This document shows positions 47,586 through 59,229 of a stretch of 64,000 nucleotides of DNA, one piece after another. Where the stretch lies: the NCBI GenBank assembly GCA_907165135.1, contig OU015566.1, positions 7,858,157-7,922,156 of the forward strand, written 5' to 3'. Numbering within the stretch: the stretch's first letter is position 1; every line of letters begins with the position of its first letter. Below the pieces are notes generated by a model. That model saw nothing but the letters and a program-made list of their open reading frames with translations. It had not been told where the DNA came from and did no database searches. This DNA comes from Oikopleura dioica. Lineage: Eukaryota > Chordata > Appendicularia > Copelata > Oikopleuridae. A program made the translations under genes and the position numbers.

Positions 47586-50500
47586 TCAGTGGTTGACGTA
47601 CACGTGCACTTCGTAGCTAACTTCTTTGCCGCTCAGTTTCAATGTTGATAAAACTGGTTCTTTATATTTGTGCAAAAGCGCCAGCTTGTTATAGCAACTA
47701 GTTACGTTATGTAACCTTTCGAGGTCTGAAATTATTTCGCCATCTCGGCCATTTTCCTAATGCATTTCGAAGGACTTGTCGCCAACACCTGTTCCGGTCC
47801 TTATCTCTGCACCGGAAAAGAGCCTCTTCAAGAGCCGATTCTATGTTTTCGAGAGGATTCGATTGTTGATTAGCTTTCATCATTTTATGGTGCAATCATG
47901 ATTTCAGACATGTGCTCTGGAAACACGATCTCTTCGAAGGCTTAAAATGGGATGATCCTTCACGTCGTTCGGGAACGGAAAATTCATAGGAATATATTTC
48001 TAAGGTTTTTTATTTCGACATTAAAAGATCCCCCGTTTCTTGATCTCTCGAAATTATTTTAGTTGTTATTTACAGATGTCTTTAAATTCATTTATGTAAC
48101 GTTCGTTTACGTTGGATTTTCCCAGGCTGGACAAGATAAAAATGCAAAATTTCGTGAACGGTGGAGTCAGCTGCGCTTCCGTCAGTTTCTCGAAATTTTG
48201 GCGAAAAAAATTCGAAGATATGCATCACTACAGATTGCGGAGTCGTTGAGGCGACGCCCAGGGACCCAAAAGGGTTCCGGCTAAGCTGACTTTTGTTCAA
48301 CCCGGAACTAAGCCTTTCACGATGCCATTTTTTCAGAAGAGCCTCAAGAAGGTCACCCTCGCCCAATTTGGTGATTCTAACCGTCTGTTATGTAATCAAG
48401 CTTTTTTGAAGCAAGCTCATTTTCATTTTTAAAAATTTCGAAAATCAGTTTCTTCAGGAATTGAAATAGATTCTTATAGGAAACAAGCTGGCCCTCGAGA
48501 ACACGCCAACTGAGTTGTAAAGGAAAGATAGCGAAATAACTAGACAAAAAAGAAATGAAATCAACATGTTCCTGATTTGGTCGACTTCACGTTGTGGCCC
48601 AACTAGAACGGGAAGATCCTTGATTGACTCAGTAGGAACGCTAGAATATTTCAAAACGGATGGATTGAGGCTCTGGCGGCGAGAAAAAAGAGAATCTCAC
48701 TTACCGCTTCCACTTGGACATGTCCAACTGGTCGATCTTTCTGTCTGCTTTGAAGTCGTGGTCGATCACAGTCATGAAGTACCTGAAAAAGCACTGTCAG
48801 GTTCAAATTTGGATATTATTGCAAAATCTTCGAGCGAAAAGAGAATATGTCTTCGATTTGACATTGTCAATGTCACATTGATTAACGTTTGATGTCGAAG
48901 AAAATGTAATATCATTTTCTGATAAAATCCTGACAAGTGTCCAATATTGTTTATCAAACGTGGGGGAGGAAAACGGGGATTTATGTTTACAAGATAATTA
49001 GCTTGTGGAGTCCAGAGCTGACCTATCCAGTGGCCCCTTGGCAACGGAAGGGTCAGTTGATTTTTTTTATTTTGAAATGTTCCTGTCATCACTTTAGGGA
49101 TTTCGCTAATCATTGATTGCTATTGGTGTTTATGTGCAAATTAGTGCAGTAAATAGCAATTTCTGCAGAACCAGAAACGCGAAAGAGCGGTGGGTTGAAA
49201 CTTTCGAATGAAATAATTTGCCCCTAATTAGCACTGCTCACATTAGTATAAGGCGAAAAGGTTGAAATTACCTGGATGGGAACGGCAGCGTCATCAGCAA
49301 ATTATACATCTTCGCAGCGGGTTTGACGGTCGACGAAACACCTGGTCGCTCTTTTTCGCGACCGAGTATCAACGAAATCCCGGATGAGCTATTTACTGCG
49401 CGAACCGAGCTATCCGTGTTCCTTACTTATTTATGGGAAAGCGAGATAACATGAATTTCGGGCGGTAAATTTTGAAAACGAGTCGGGTTTTTAAATGACT
49501 AGTCTTCTTAAGATTTTCTATGCGGTAATTTCAACATTAAAAATTAAGGAAAGCTTTATATTCTGTCAAACCCACATGACGGAACTCCTCCAAGAATAAT
49601 AACTCTTCCAATTTTCGGCCTCCATTCTTCCGAATTCATCCATTTGTCCAGCTCATCCATGCTATAATCGCCGGACAGAAAATCTGCGCCCTATAATTTA
49701 TTGTCAGGCTTTTCTGACTCATGCACCTTCGTGACATAATGATCCTATGAGTCCGGAAAGGAAGAAAACTGAGAAAAAGGGCGGAAGGCATCAAGCGATA
49801 GGGGTAATTTTCTAATGCGCAAATTCCAGCGCGAGTTTGGAAAGATTCGCTGTCACATGTCTTGACGTCAATTTCTCATGTCGTTACAGAAGGCGAAGAA
49901 TTTAAGCTACTCGTAGATTGGATGCTCCGAGTGTTGCATCACAAAAATAGATAGTTCTTTAAGGCGCCTAGTTTTTGGATCCCGAGTGGGCTCGGGAGAA
50001 CCCCCTTCCGGTGTAGAAGTGCCCCACGACATGGAAAATCGACTTTTGTAATGCACAGGAATATTCATACAAGATGGCCATTTACGGTGATTACGCAGCT
50101 TTATTGAATACTGAGAACCAACTACTGGTATTTTTACTGAATATCTTAAAGAAATTCACGGAAAAGGATTACAAAAAGATTAAGCTTATCCAAAGATCTC
50201 AACTTTGGTAATAGCAGGCAGTTACAAGCTTGTACTTGTTGTTAATAACGAAGGACCTTAATCTTGTTCAATTGAATGTTCTCTATTTCCGATTGGACCG
50301 AAATTGCCCAGCTTTTTGTGGTTGAAAATTCCAGGTTCAAAACTAAGCTTATCACGACCATGAACCTGTTCACGTCTGTGATAAGAAAAGATTCGACCTT
50401 GCTCACATGAGAGAGGCGATTTTCTGGCAGTTAGATTTTCTGGCAGTTAGACTTTCTGGCAAAGGCGATTTTCTGGCACTGCCAGAAAATCTAACTTCCA

Positions 50501-53500
50501 GAAAATCGCCTTTGCCAGAAAGTCTAACTGCCAGAAAGTCTCACTGCCAGAAAATCGCCTCTTTTGATTTTGAATCTACAGTTAATGATCCTAGAAGGTA
50601 AAAAAAACGGAGAGGGTTTTCGACAGTACCACCAATTTTTTCTTACACGTTATTTTTTTAAATTCATTGACAAAAGCCACGTTTGATCCATTTTTTTTTT
50701 AAGATTATTGGCTGTAGCAAACATAAATCAGCTTCTTCCGGGAATTTTTGTGTTAAGGCTATAACCTCTCTTTTGGACTCTCTGGAAAATGGACTTCCCT
50801 TGGTCGATTTCAAAAATTTAAAAGGCATACATAGTTGTTTTCTCCTAAAGAATTCAAAAATGCAACCAAAAAATATTTTTCATCGGTAATTTTTTGCCCT
50901 AGGATCATTCAAAAATCGCCATTCGGTTTTCCGGCAAAACTGGAAGTTCTGAGGTAGAATAAATCCGATAATTATATTAAGTAGGGCATATTCTATGATC
51001 CCTATGGAAAAAATAATAAGAAATTGTCCAAATTAGGATTATAGTTCTCTCTTCTTTTAAAACTCTTTTGTTTATAGACTGACGCTTGAGCTCCGCGCAG
51101 CCAATCAGAGCGCGATGAATCGCTTGACTCACACGCTCGCCAACAGCGCTCTCTTTCTGGCCTGGAGGATAGCACTCCGCGCAGCGCGTCCACGCGCATT
51201 TTTATCCTCAGGTGCCAGCACTAACATGGCCCTAGAGTGAAAATTTGAAGAGATATCGAGAATTTTTTCCATAGGGATTGTAGAGAAGGCTTTAATCTAT
51301 TTATTGATCGAAAAAAATCTACCTCTGTAATGGTAAAATTCTTCGGAAAACCGAATGGCGTTTTTTAAATGATCGTAAAAACGAAATTTCGAAAGAAAAA
51401 ATAATTTTTGATCGCATTTCTCAAATCTACGATAGATTTTGAGTATATAAGCCTTTTTAATTTTTGAAATCGATCAAGGGAAGTCCGTTGTCCAGAGAGG
51501 CAAAAAGAGAGGTTATAGCCTTAATCAGCCGGTGTTATTTGCATCTGATTTCGAGTACTTGGTCACAGTGGGCACCCACTGAGATAATGGCGCACGCTAA
51601 TGCTTTATGAAATTGAACTTGTTATAAAACTCTCTAGAAAATTCTTCCTCAGGTGGTGAAATCGCCTTTATAGGCTGGATATTATTTGAAATTCTGCAAG
51701 AAACTCTTTTTAATAAAATCTTTTTATAAATTCGAAAACTGGTGATTATCACACAAATTTCATTTCGGAGCAGTTTCAGCAGGAGTTTGCACCTTTCGAC
51801 GGGAGCGTTTGATCTAAAAGCCGACTATTCAGGGCGCTAAAAAAGACTACGAATTGGGAATTGAGATTTCTGCGCTAAAATGGGAATTGAAATTTCTTGC
51901 TGTTTTCGGAGTGACAAACGGGTTCACAGGCAGCTGAAAAGTTAGATTTTGATTTTTTTGAGAAAATGGAGAATGATGAGGAAGAAAAATCGGATAAAAA
52001 AATTGAAAATGACACCGATTACACCACCTTCTGAGGAAGAATTTTCAGGAGAGTTTTATAACAAGTTCAGTTTCGAAAAGCATGAGCGTGCGCCATTATC
52101 TCAGTGGGTGCCCACTGTGACCAAGTACTTGAAATCAGATGCAAATAACACCGGGTTATTAACCCGTTAACAGGCGCGTGGCTGTCTCACGGCCACGCGT
52201 GGAAATGAGTAGCAAATCGTATGCATGGATCCATGATTTCACTCAATCACAGACAGGCAAAAGCGTAGGCAAAATCGACCACCCTGTTAACGGGTTAACA
52301 CAAAAATTCCCGGAAGAAGCTGATTTATGTTTGCTACAGATGAATTACCATAAGAATTTTTCGGGCAAAAAATTTTTTTGAGATATTGGTATATTCTGAA
52401 AGCCCGTAAAAGTTATACAGAATCACCAAATTCTAGGGTCAGATGACGTCATTATGACGTCATCGGGCTGATTTGAAAATTTTGTCTTTGGAACGCTTTT
52501 TCGAGCCGAAAACGTTTTTAATTTTATCTTTCTCGACGGATTTGGATTTTCCATGAAAAACTACGTAGGGACCCGGGATCAAACCATTGAATATCAACCA
52601 TTACCGACCGGTTCAATTTTTGAAACCGGTCGGTTCGAAAAATAAACCTCGGGTCCCTACGTAGTTTTTGATGGCGAACAACATGCCATCAATCGAAAAA
52701 TCTATTTCCAGCAAAAACCGCCTCAAAAAGCGTTCCAAAGTCTCATGAATTTGGAGCCTTTTCGGACATTTATTCATCATAAATGACGTCATAATGACGT
52801 CATTGAGCCCTAGAAATTTGGGAATCGACTAATTTTGACTTGGGCTTTCAGAATATGTTCTTATCTCAAAAATTTTTTCGGCCGAAAAATTCTTATGGTA
52901 ATTCATCTACAGCCAATAATCTTGAATAAATGGGTCAAAAGTGGCTTTTGTCAATGAATTTTTATAAAACGTGTAAGAAAACATTGGTGGTACTGTCGAA
53001 AACCCTCTCCTTTTTTTACCTTCAAGGATCACTAACTGTAGATTCAAAATCAAAAGAGGCGATTTTCTGGAAATTAGATTTTCTGGCATATAAGATTTTC
53101 TGGCAGTGCCAGAAAATCGCCTTTGCCAGAAAGTCTAACTGCCAGAAAGTCTAACTGCCAGAAAATCGCCTCTCTCTGCTCACATTTTCTCTTATCAGTG
53201 TGTACACTGTTTTTATGAAGATGAACAGAACAAAATGAGGAGCTCCAGAGTTGAATTTTCGAATTTCCTTAGCTAGAAAAGCTCTAATTTCTCAACGTGC
53301 TTTTCGAGATGGGCTGGTCTTATGTGCACTTGAAATGCGTGCTTAGAGCATTAAGGGTATTACCTCTGGAGTCTGCTTGAGTGATTTGGAGATGACTGCC
53401 CAGTAAAATCCTCCGGCTTTGTGGAATCCATCTGTCCTGGTTTCTAGGTCAATATGTTTCTCTTCTGTTACGAACCCGATTAGAAAACATAGTTAGATTA

Positions 53501-56500
53501 GTTAAAACTTGATCCCTCTTTGCCATTGACTCGCAAAATTACTAGGCATGTCATAATCCCCTCTTCCAGGTACGATCGTAGGTACACTTGGATAAGTTCT
53601 AGAGCTGCGGAAGAGCTTTGACCTCCGCCGTGAAGAGCCTCCAGTTATCTAAAACTACCCTTGAAAACTTCTCGCGAAAAGGAGCAATTTTCAACTCGCT
53701 TTAACTTTTAAATCAAAACAGAAAATGTGAAGCAGCAAAGAACTGATCCTTCAGATTGAAAAAGCCCAAGACGAAAAAGTTTCGTGAAGAACGAAGTAAT
53801 GAAACTTAGCGAAGATGAAGGATTGCGACTTGTGATTAAATCGCGCTCCGTACTTCCTCTTTTATGCGACCCTCACGTGCCCGGAACCCACTGGGAGTAG
53901 AACACGAGACGTAATTTGTTACGCCGAGGAAGGGAGTTTGATGCATAATAATGGCTCGCTTTGAGACAGTTATTTGTCTAATTAATAAAGGGGATATTGA
54001 CTAATTACGAGTAGCAAGTTTACTATTCATTAGAAAGAAGGTTCTTTTTATTGCATTTTGACCTATTCCTGCATTCGTTGAAGACTTTTCAAGTCGGATA
54101 TCGAAAAAGATGAACCTCATTAAATGATAATTCATCATTAAAGTCATGATTTTCTAGCGACACGTCAAATTAAAACTGCGCAAGGGCATAGAACAAGTTC
54201 CACAAAAGACTTGTCGCTAACTCGCACCCCGGCAAGTTTAACCGGTTGACACGCCGAGTGGCGCGAAAATAAGCCACTGGCAGCGAAAGCTAAACACTCA
54301 GCGGGGAGACTTGAGAATTCTTAAAAAATTAAGAATTTCAGGCGAATCCGCCGCTCTCTTCAAACGTGTTAGATAGCATCCACTTGGAGAAATCAGTAAA
54401 CAAAATGGTAAAAATGGAACTTCCGGTAAATAGAAGCAGCGAATTTGAATTCTGTAATCATTATGCTCCCCAAGAAATATGTTTCGAAAGAGCCTGAGAA
54501 TAGCAGAGACCATAAATCTCGCTTTGAGAGGGTTCATCCATAGCGTCAACCGCAAGAATTCGATATCCGTTCCTTTAGGTCCACCGACCAAGAGTGTGCG
54601 TTTCCCATTTTTCAAGAACTCATCTAAAAATCAAATGTTATTTCAATCAGTTTATTTCGTTGGATCGGGGCAGAAGCGGGTTTCATTAGGGTTCAGAATT
54701 AGACAAAAAACAGAATTCGGGCAAGGCACGGACCGCTAATCTAACCGCAAACATTAAAATAACAGAACGCTCCCCGTTGGTATTGCGCTGTTTCTGCGGG
54801 TATCACTAGGCAAGAAAGAGCCCAAGCTTCTAAAACAAACTTGAATTAGCCGTTAGGTCACGGACTATTCAATAACTGCCTTCATCTATTTAGAGCATTT
54901 TTAGAAAAGAAGCAAAATAATGGTACCTTATATTTTTAGACAAGATTTCTAAAGCCGGCTCTGGGAAAGTTTTACTTTGGATTTTGTTGTTGCATCAGTA
55001 ACTACTTCCCAAGAGAGTGTCAGAGCGGTAGTTACGGCTTGGGAGGGGCGATATCTAAAGTGGGTAATGGATGAAAGCAGATGGCCGTCGTCCTCTGATT
55101 TCAGCCTAACCACTTACTCAACAGCTTGGTAAACATAAATCCAAAAAAAATACTTATTAGATGATACTATGGTAGGCGCGGTCCGCTTCTTTAAAAATAA
55201 TTATTTATTCATTTTACAGGCATTTTTACATAGGGACGATGTCGTGACTTTCTCCCAAGGGCCCCGCTTCACTCGCGACGAGAGTTGATACAGTGCTAGA
55301 ATTAAATTTAGAAAATAGGCTTCAATCATTAACAAAATTGAATTTAGAAATAACTGACCATATATTTATAAATAAGATAATAATTTTTACCTTTCCGCAT
55401 AGTTTATTTTGATCCTCTTACGAAGATTCATTTTGTTATCCCTCTAAAATAAATTCTCTTTAAGTAAATACATTAATCTCTAATAAATTATAATTACAGA
55501 ATAAAAAATTTATTCCAAAACAGTTTAAAACTGCCCTCTCTCTTTCTCTCTCTCTCTCTCTCTTTCCGCGCGTATTCCTTATCAGCCGGCGCGGCGTTCT
55601 GCAGACCCCCAACTCTCCTTTTCCCACGACCCCCCAGATCTCTCCTTTTCACGCGCGCGCGGCGCCTTATCAGTTCCACCTCCAAAACTCTCCTTTCGGC
55701 GCGCGCATTCGTCTCCGCCGTCCTTTTCTCCTTTTTCGCTCCTTATCAGTATATTTTCTATTTTCAATCTTTCATCTTTCCATTTCTCCTTTTTTCCAAT
55801 TTTCCGATCGTTCAAATTTTAAAGTACTGAAATTTCGACACGAAACACTAGTAGCACCTAAGTACACTGTTCCAAAATTTATTATTCCTTGAAAATCTTT
55901 ATTCTTATTATTATATACAGAAGAAAGAAGAAACTGTTCATTTATTTTATTTTACTCTCACTCTTCCTTGATTTCAACTGCAAATAAAATTTTCTGAACA
56001 AGGGGGGAGTACTATGGTAGGCGCTCCAGAGCACGAGAGCGCGTCCTCAAAAAGGGACGTCTCTCGGGCCCAGAGCGCAGTCAGCCCGCACTCTCCCCGA
56101 CAGTCAGACAGCCCACTAGATTCCGAGCCAGTTGTAGATGAGTCTAACTACGCAAGATACTTAAGAAGCCGCCAAACAAACACATGATGATCGAGCTGAT
56201 TTTTGACTTGAAAAAGAAAAGTCTTCTGAGAAATTAACGCTGGGGATGAACTTATCTAATATGGCGTAATATACAGAAGGGAGGTGCAAAAGAAGTGGAT
56301 TTGAGGTTTACCTTGCTCGTGGTGCAGCATTCGCAAGTAGTACCTAAAGAGAATGAATAAAAGAGGTTTTTAGAAGTTTTTAGGTATAAATAAAAATTGG
56401 AAATTATTGCGAATTTTCGAAAGAAACGGCCTTTCGTGTTAGGTCAGAGAGAGTCAGACGGCATGGCTCGGTGAATTCATGTCTATCAGTCCAAGCCCTC

Positions 56501-57258
56501 TGCTCATTCTGTTTTTTACGTGACGACTAATTACAACTAACAGAAAATACAACACACAAGCAAAGATAAGGAACTCCTCGTGAAATTTCATTTTATGAAG
56601 GACCCTCCTTAATTCTGAGTTTTAACGTCAAAATCAAACGATTTGGAAATATCGGCTCTTGGGAGTGTTTGAGTTTCTCATCAAGGATGTTTTTCAAGGA
56701 CAAAAAACGAATTATAAAAGGTCATTTTTAATTTTTATCTGGAACTTTCGGAGTAATTATTTTTTGGAAGTTTTGAACTCCGATGGTCCTGGTATTATTT
56801 TGAAAGCTTGACATCTGAAGGAATTGTCCCTGGAATGTGGATTGAGCGCAATTAGTGGCTTGGGTACTTTTACGCGGAATACAAGTCTCAACGTTGAGTC
56901 TCCACCGGGGTCTTCAATTTTTGAGTGCCAGCTCAAGACCGCCTATTTCGGCGTCATTAATACTTCCGTTCGAGGCCGTTCCGAGCCTAAGTCGCAGTTT
57001 TACGCCATAAAACGTTGCCCCCGAATTTCGATTCGTTACGGCCGTAATTGCTTCAAATTTTCAGCTGATCGAGGATTTATTGAATCATAAAATCATAAAA
57101 ATCAAATAGCAATGTATTTTGACGGCGACCTTTTTTTGGTTCATTTTAACTTACTGCCACTCATTGTACAGCTTCCAGGGCAATTTTCCCTCTGTAAGTC
57201 CGATGCCTCCTTCTCTATCTCTCGCTACCAATGCGTTCCAGACCAATTTATCGCTCAT
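47586..57258 (-). CDS. DHFR: dihydrofolate reductase, eight short exons with long introns
   Basis: DHFR reduces dihydrofolate to tetrahydrofolate with NADPH. No exon exceeds about 200 bp, so no single frame reveals it. Exons: 57258-57155 (VWNALVARDREGGIGLTEGK, then LPWKLYNEW, the active-site region with Glu), 56343-56312 (YYLRMLHHEQ), 54623-54585, 53464-53364 (GGFYWAVISKSLKQTPE), 49690-49576 (GADFLSGDYSMDEL, then RVIILGG, the NADPH-binding Gly-Gly), 49341-49272, 48782-48705 (YFMTVIDHDFKADRKID, the family Phe/Asp strand), 48376 to about 48230, and 47756-47586 (KEVSYEVHVYVNH, stop). Donor and acceptor phases match at every junction I tested. Human equivalents are GAHFLSRSLDDAL, VWIVGG and IKYKFEVYEK. 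The normally invariant MGRKTW block is not evident where expected (exon 3/4), so an exon edge may be wrong or the enzyme is diverged. The donor of the seventh intron is provisional. Confidence 0.8.
50757..51520. mobile_element. nested TTAA-flanked MITE, 764 bp
   Basis: Inserted in the left arm of the 2.77-kb element. Termini GGCTATAACCTCTCTTTT inwards from both ends. TTAA is present at 50753-50756 and 51521-51524. The matching place in the opposite arm has a single TTAA without this element, although a different insertion sits there. The GC-rich centre (51070-51200) includes a CCAATCAG sequence. Confidence 0.85.
52163..52294. mobile_element. nested short TTAA-flanked element, 132 bp
   Basis: In the right arm of the 2.77-kb element. 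Termini CCCGTTAACAGG inwards, flanked by TTAA at 52159-52162 and 52295-52298. It falls at the same target TTAA, in the opposite arm, as the 764-bp MITE. No coding capacity. Confidence 0.75.
52340..52906. mobile_element. nested foldback element, 567 bp, 6-bp duplication
   Basis: In the right arm of the 2.77-kb element. Termini ATGAATTACCATAAGAA inwards. CTACAG flanks it at 52334-52339 and 52907-52912, whereas the left arm has a single uninterrupted copy (reverse complement CTGTAG near 50711-50720). Each arm contains two TGACGTCA palindromes (52444-52462 and 52784-52802). Confidence 0.8.
55165..56024. repeat. 15-bp direct repeat bracketing an 830-bp segment
   Basis: TACTATGGTAGGCGC occurs at 55165-55179 and again at 56010-56024, inside a DHFR intron. 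Such a repeat is too long for chance and may be a target-site duplication from a retroelement-type insertion of 55180-56009. The bracketed segment has neither a poly(A) tail nor clear TG...CA ends. Confidence 0.5.
55535..55564. repeat. CT-rich microsatellite
   Basis: A nearly pure (CT)n tract. It leads into a pyrimidine-rich, CpG-containing 200-bp stretch with three CTTATCAG (GATA-type) motifs near 55576, 55666 and 55741. The purine/pyrimidine strand asymmetry is strong. It lies in a DHFR intron. Confidence 0.8.
56014..56187 (+). CDS. short open frame, possible start exon
   Basis: 57 codons from ATG 56014, beginning MVGAPEHESASSKRD and ending with ARYLRSRQTNT. It stands out for high GC and a Ser/Pro/Arg/Asp-rich, non-repetitive composition in an AT-rich surrounding. 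It overlaps the right copy of the 15-bp repeat. It is antisense to DHFR, within an intron. No homology is recognised. It may be a remnant of a mobile element gene. Confidence 0.25.
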   Translation: MVGAPEHESASSKRDVSRAQSAVSPHSPRQSDSPLDSEPVVDESNYARYLRSRQTNT

Positions 57259-59229
57259 CTTTACTGTTTTTATCAATCTCTTAAAAACGTCTCTTCCAAG
57301 AGTTATGAGACTCCGACAAAGATGATCAGGATTTTATTGAATTTCGTTGCTTCAAATCAAACAGAGGTAACGATTTTTATATTTGCGCGTTTTGTAGAAA
57401 GGATAAGATGACGCAACGAAATCTTTTCAGGAAGGTAAGATAGAACTTTCGATTTTGCTGCCAGACAAGTTTCATTGAAGAAGAATAAAGATGATGGGGT
57501 GTGAACGCCGACTTAGAAAATAACGTAATTGTGTTTTCGAGTTGCATGTTCTTGGGGTCAGTGGAACCGGTCATTTCTGCTCGAGAGAAGACGATCCTGC
57601 GGGTGGTTGAAGCGTCATTTTCGAGCCCATTACCGGAATGATTATCGCAAACTAGAGCCCTCTAATACCAAAAAAGTCCTCCTCAAGAATTCTTCTCAAG
57701 CTCTTTTTAGGTTATAAAATCTTTAACCTAGATTTTTAGAGATTCGGTTAGTTTAGAAATTGCTTTTCTTCGCTCATATCTCTCACAGTAACACACTTCC
57801 TTATCATTCTTTATGCCAGTAGTACCGAATCTTTTTCGATCAAAATGGAAGAATATTTTTTAACCGAGCGAAACTACGGTGGTAAAAAAAGATGACCCAA
57901 GATCGCAATCGGCAAATTTTCAGCAAATTTTTGGATGAACTTTTGTCGAAAGAGGTTGATATCTGTACGTCAGGTAATTGCGCGTTTCCTTCCTATTTAC
58001 TGCTCCCACGTCCTCCCATCCCCAAATGAGCTGCTAATGAACAGCGAACAACAAGCAAATTCGTGGCTAGTCGGCATAATCTTTTCTCAAACTTGTCTTT
58101 TAAGCACTGTATGTTGAGCAAGAAGATTCCGCCGAGCGTTTAGGGTGGTAGCAAGGAAACAGCATTTTTGTGATGAAATTATGCATAGATGTAGTCAGAA
58201 AAAGAGGCGAGAATTTCGAAGGAACATTGTAAGTACTGTTAGCTCTGTACATTGTTGTTGACTGATTCTCAAGAATTTCCGCTAGTTCAAGTGCTCCAAA
58301 TCTAACTCAAGGGCGATTGGCTGGCAAAACTCATACTGGAGGAACGACGTACTACTTCTGTAAAAATTCATGTGAAAAAAGTCGAACACCAATTCTCCCA
58401 GTTGGTTTTTGCCAGATATTTTCTGCTGTCTTTTTCTTTCTCTGCGCGATTTCTCGACTTTCTTGTTTGCTATTTTCAAATTAGGTTTCATGTGGTATCT
58501 CTGTTTGAGTACATTTACTCTGGGACCGGCCCCTTTTATAAATCGTAAAAGCAAAACAAAAATGCCTCGTAAACTCGCCCAGAACGGTGCTAACGAGGCA
58601 ACGACGTAAAAACGCATCGTCCGTGGAGGGGGGAAAAGTTTATAGCACCTTGTGTACTATAAATTTTTCTCGGAAAATTAGACCCCCCACTTTCAAAAGG
58701 ATAGACGTTCAACTTGAGCGGTTTTTTTGTTCTTTGGGATTTATTCTTTGAGGGAGCAGATTGATGGGGGTCTAGAAACATTTTCAGTAAGGGATAAATT
58801 GAACTAATGGCTAGCAGACTGTAGGGGTATCTTCAAGCTAAGGGGCAGATACCAAGTATAAGTATCAATTTCTTCTGCACCTGTGAAGTCAACTTGTGAG
58901 GCCTCATGTTTTTCAGATTATCGACTTCTAGTGCACCTGTTCGAGGAATAAAAAGCACGGGCTGTGAGGAAATTTTCACATTTACTGAAAAATCAGATTT
59001 TAAAATGCAATCCGAATCAAAGATGTGATTGATAATGTCAGTATATTTTTGAGTGTTCTATTAAAAACCATGATAAAAATTTTATGAAATGAAAATCAAA
59101 AATACAAATAATAGTAGTTTATATATATAGTTGTTTTCGCAAATCTGTCAATTTATATCCCTGTTCATATCTGTTTAAAATAAACCCAAAATATAGAAAA
59201 TCAGTTTGTTTCTCAGACTGTTTAATTGA
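57259..59229. other. gene-poor region upstream of DHFR
   Basis: Presumed DHFR upstream sequence followed by AT-rich DNA. Open frames under 115 codons occur on both strands without splice support. No RNA gene or repeat is recognised. Confidence 0.35.

Larger units (their letters stand above)
50409..53176. mobile_element. 2.77-kb foldback element, 9-bp target duplication, in a DHFR intron
   Basis: Termini GAGAGAGGCGATTTTCTGG inwards from both ends. Identical 9-mers TGCTCACAT flank the element at 50400-50408 and 53177-53185. The ends contain multiple short copies of TTTCTGGCAGTTAGA in both orientations. Long arms (about 50560-51700 and 51990-53070) are reverse complements when three younger insertions are removed. 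The 9-bp duplication and long arms suggest a non-autonomous Mutator-like element. Any coding remnants are short (51949-52170) and unconvincing. It fills most of the 3.7-kb intron at 49691-53363. Confidence 0.85.

Noticed and set aside
47707-47895. Minus-strand stretch resembling an EF-hand (ALFRCRDKDRNR)
   Set aside because: It does not fit the phase of the DHFR exons on either side and no splice pair joins it. The DHFR reading explains the adjacent exon better.
50407-50601. 64-codon frame with repeated LPESLTARKS
   Set aside because: It is generated by the short inverted terminal repeats of the 2.77-kb element.
54298-54615. 105-codon minus-strand frame as an independent gene
   Set aside because: Its first part is a DHFR exon and the remainder has no continuation. 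The apparent length comes from reading into the intron.
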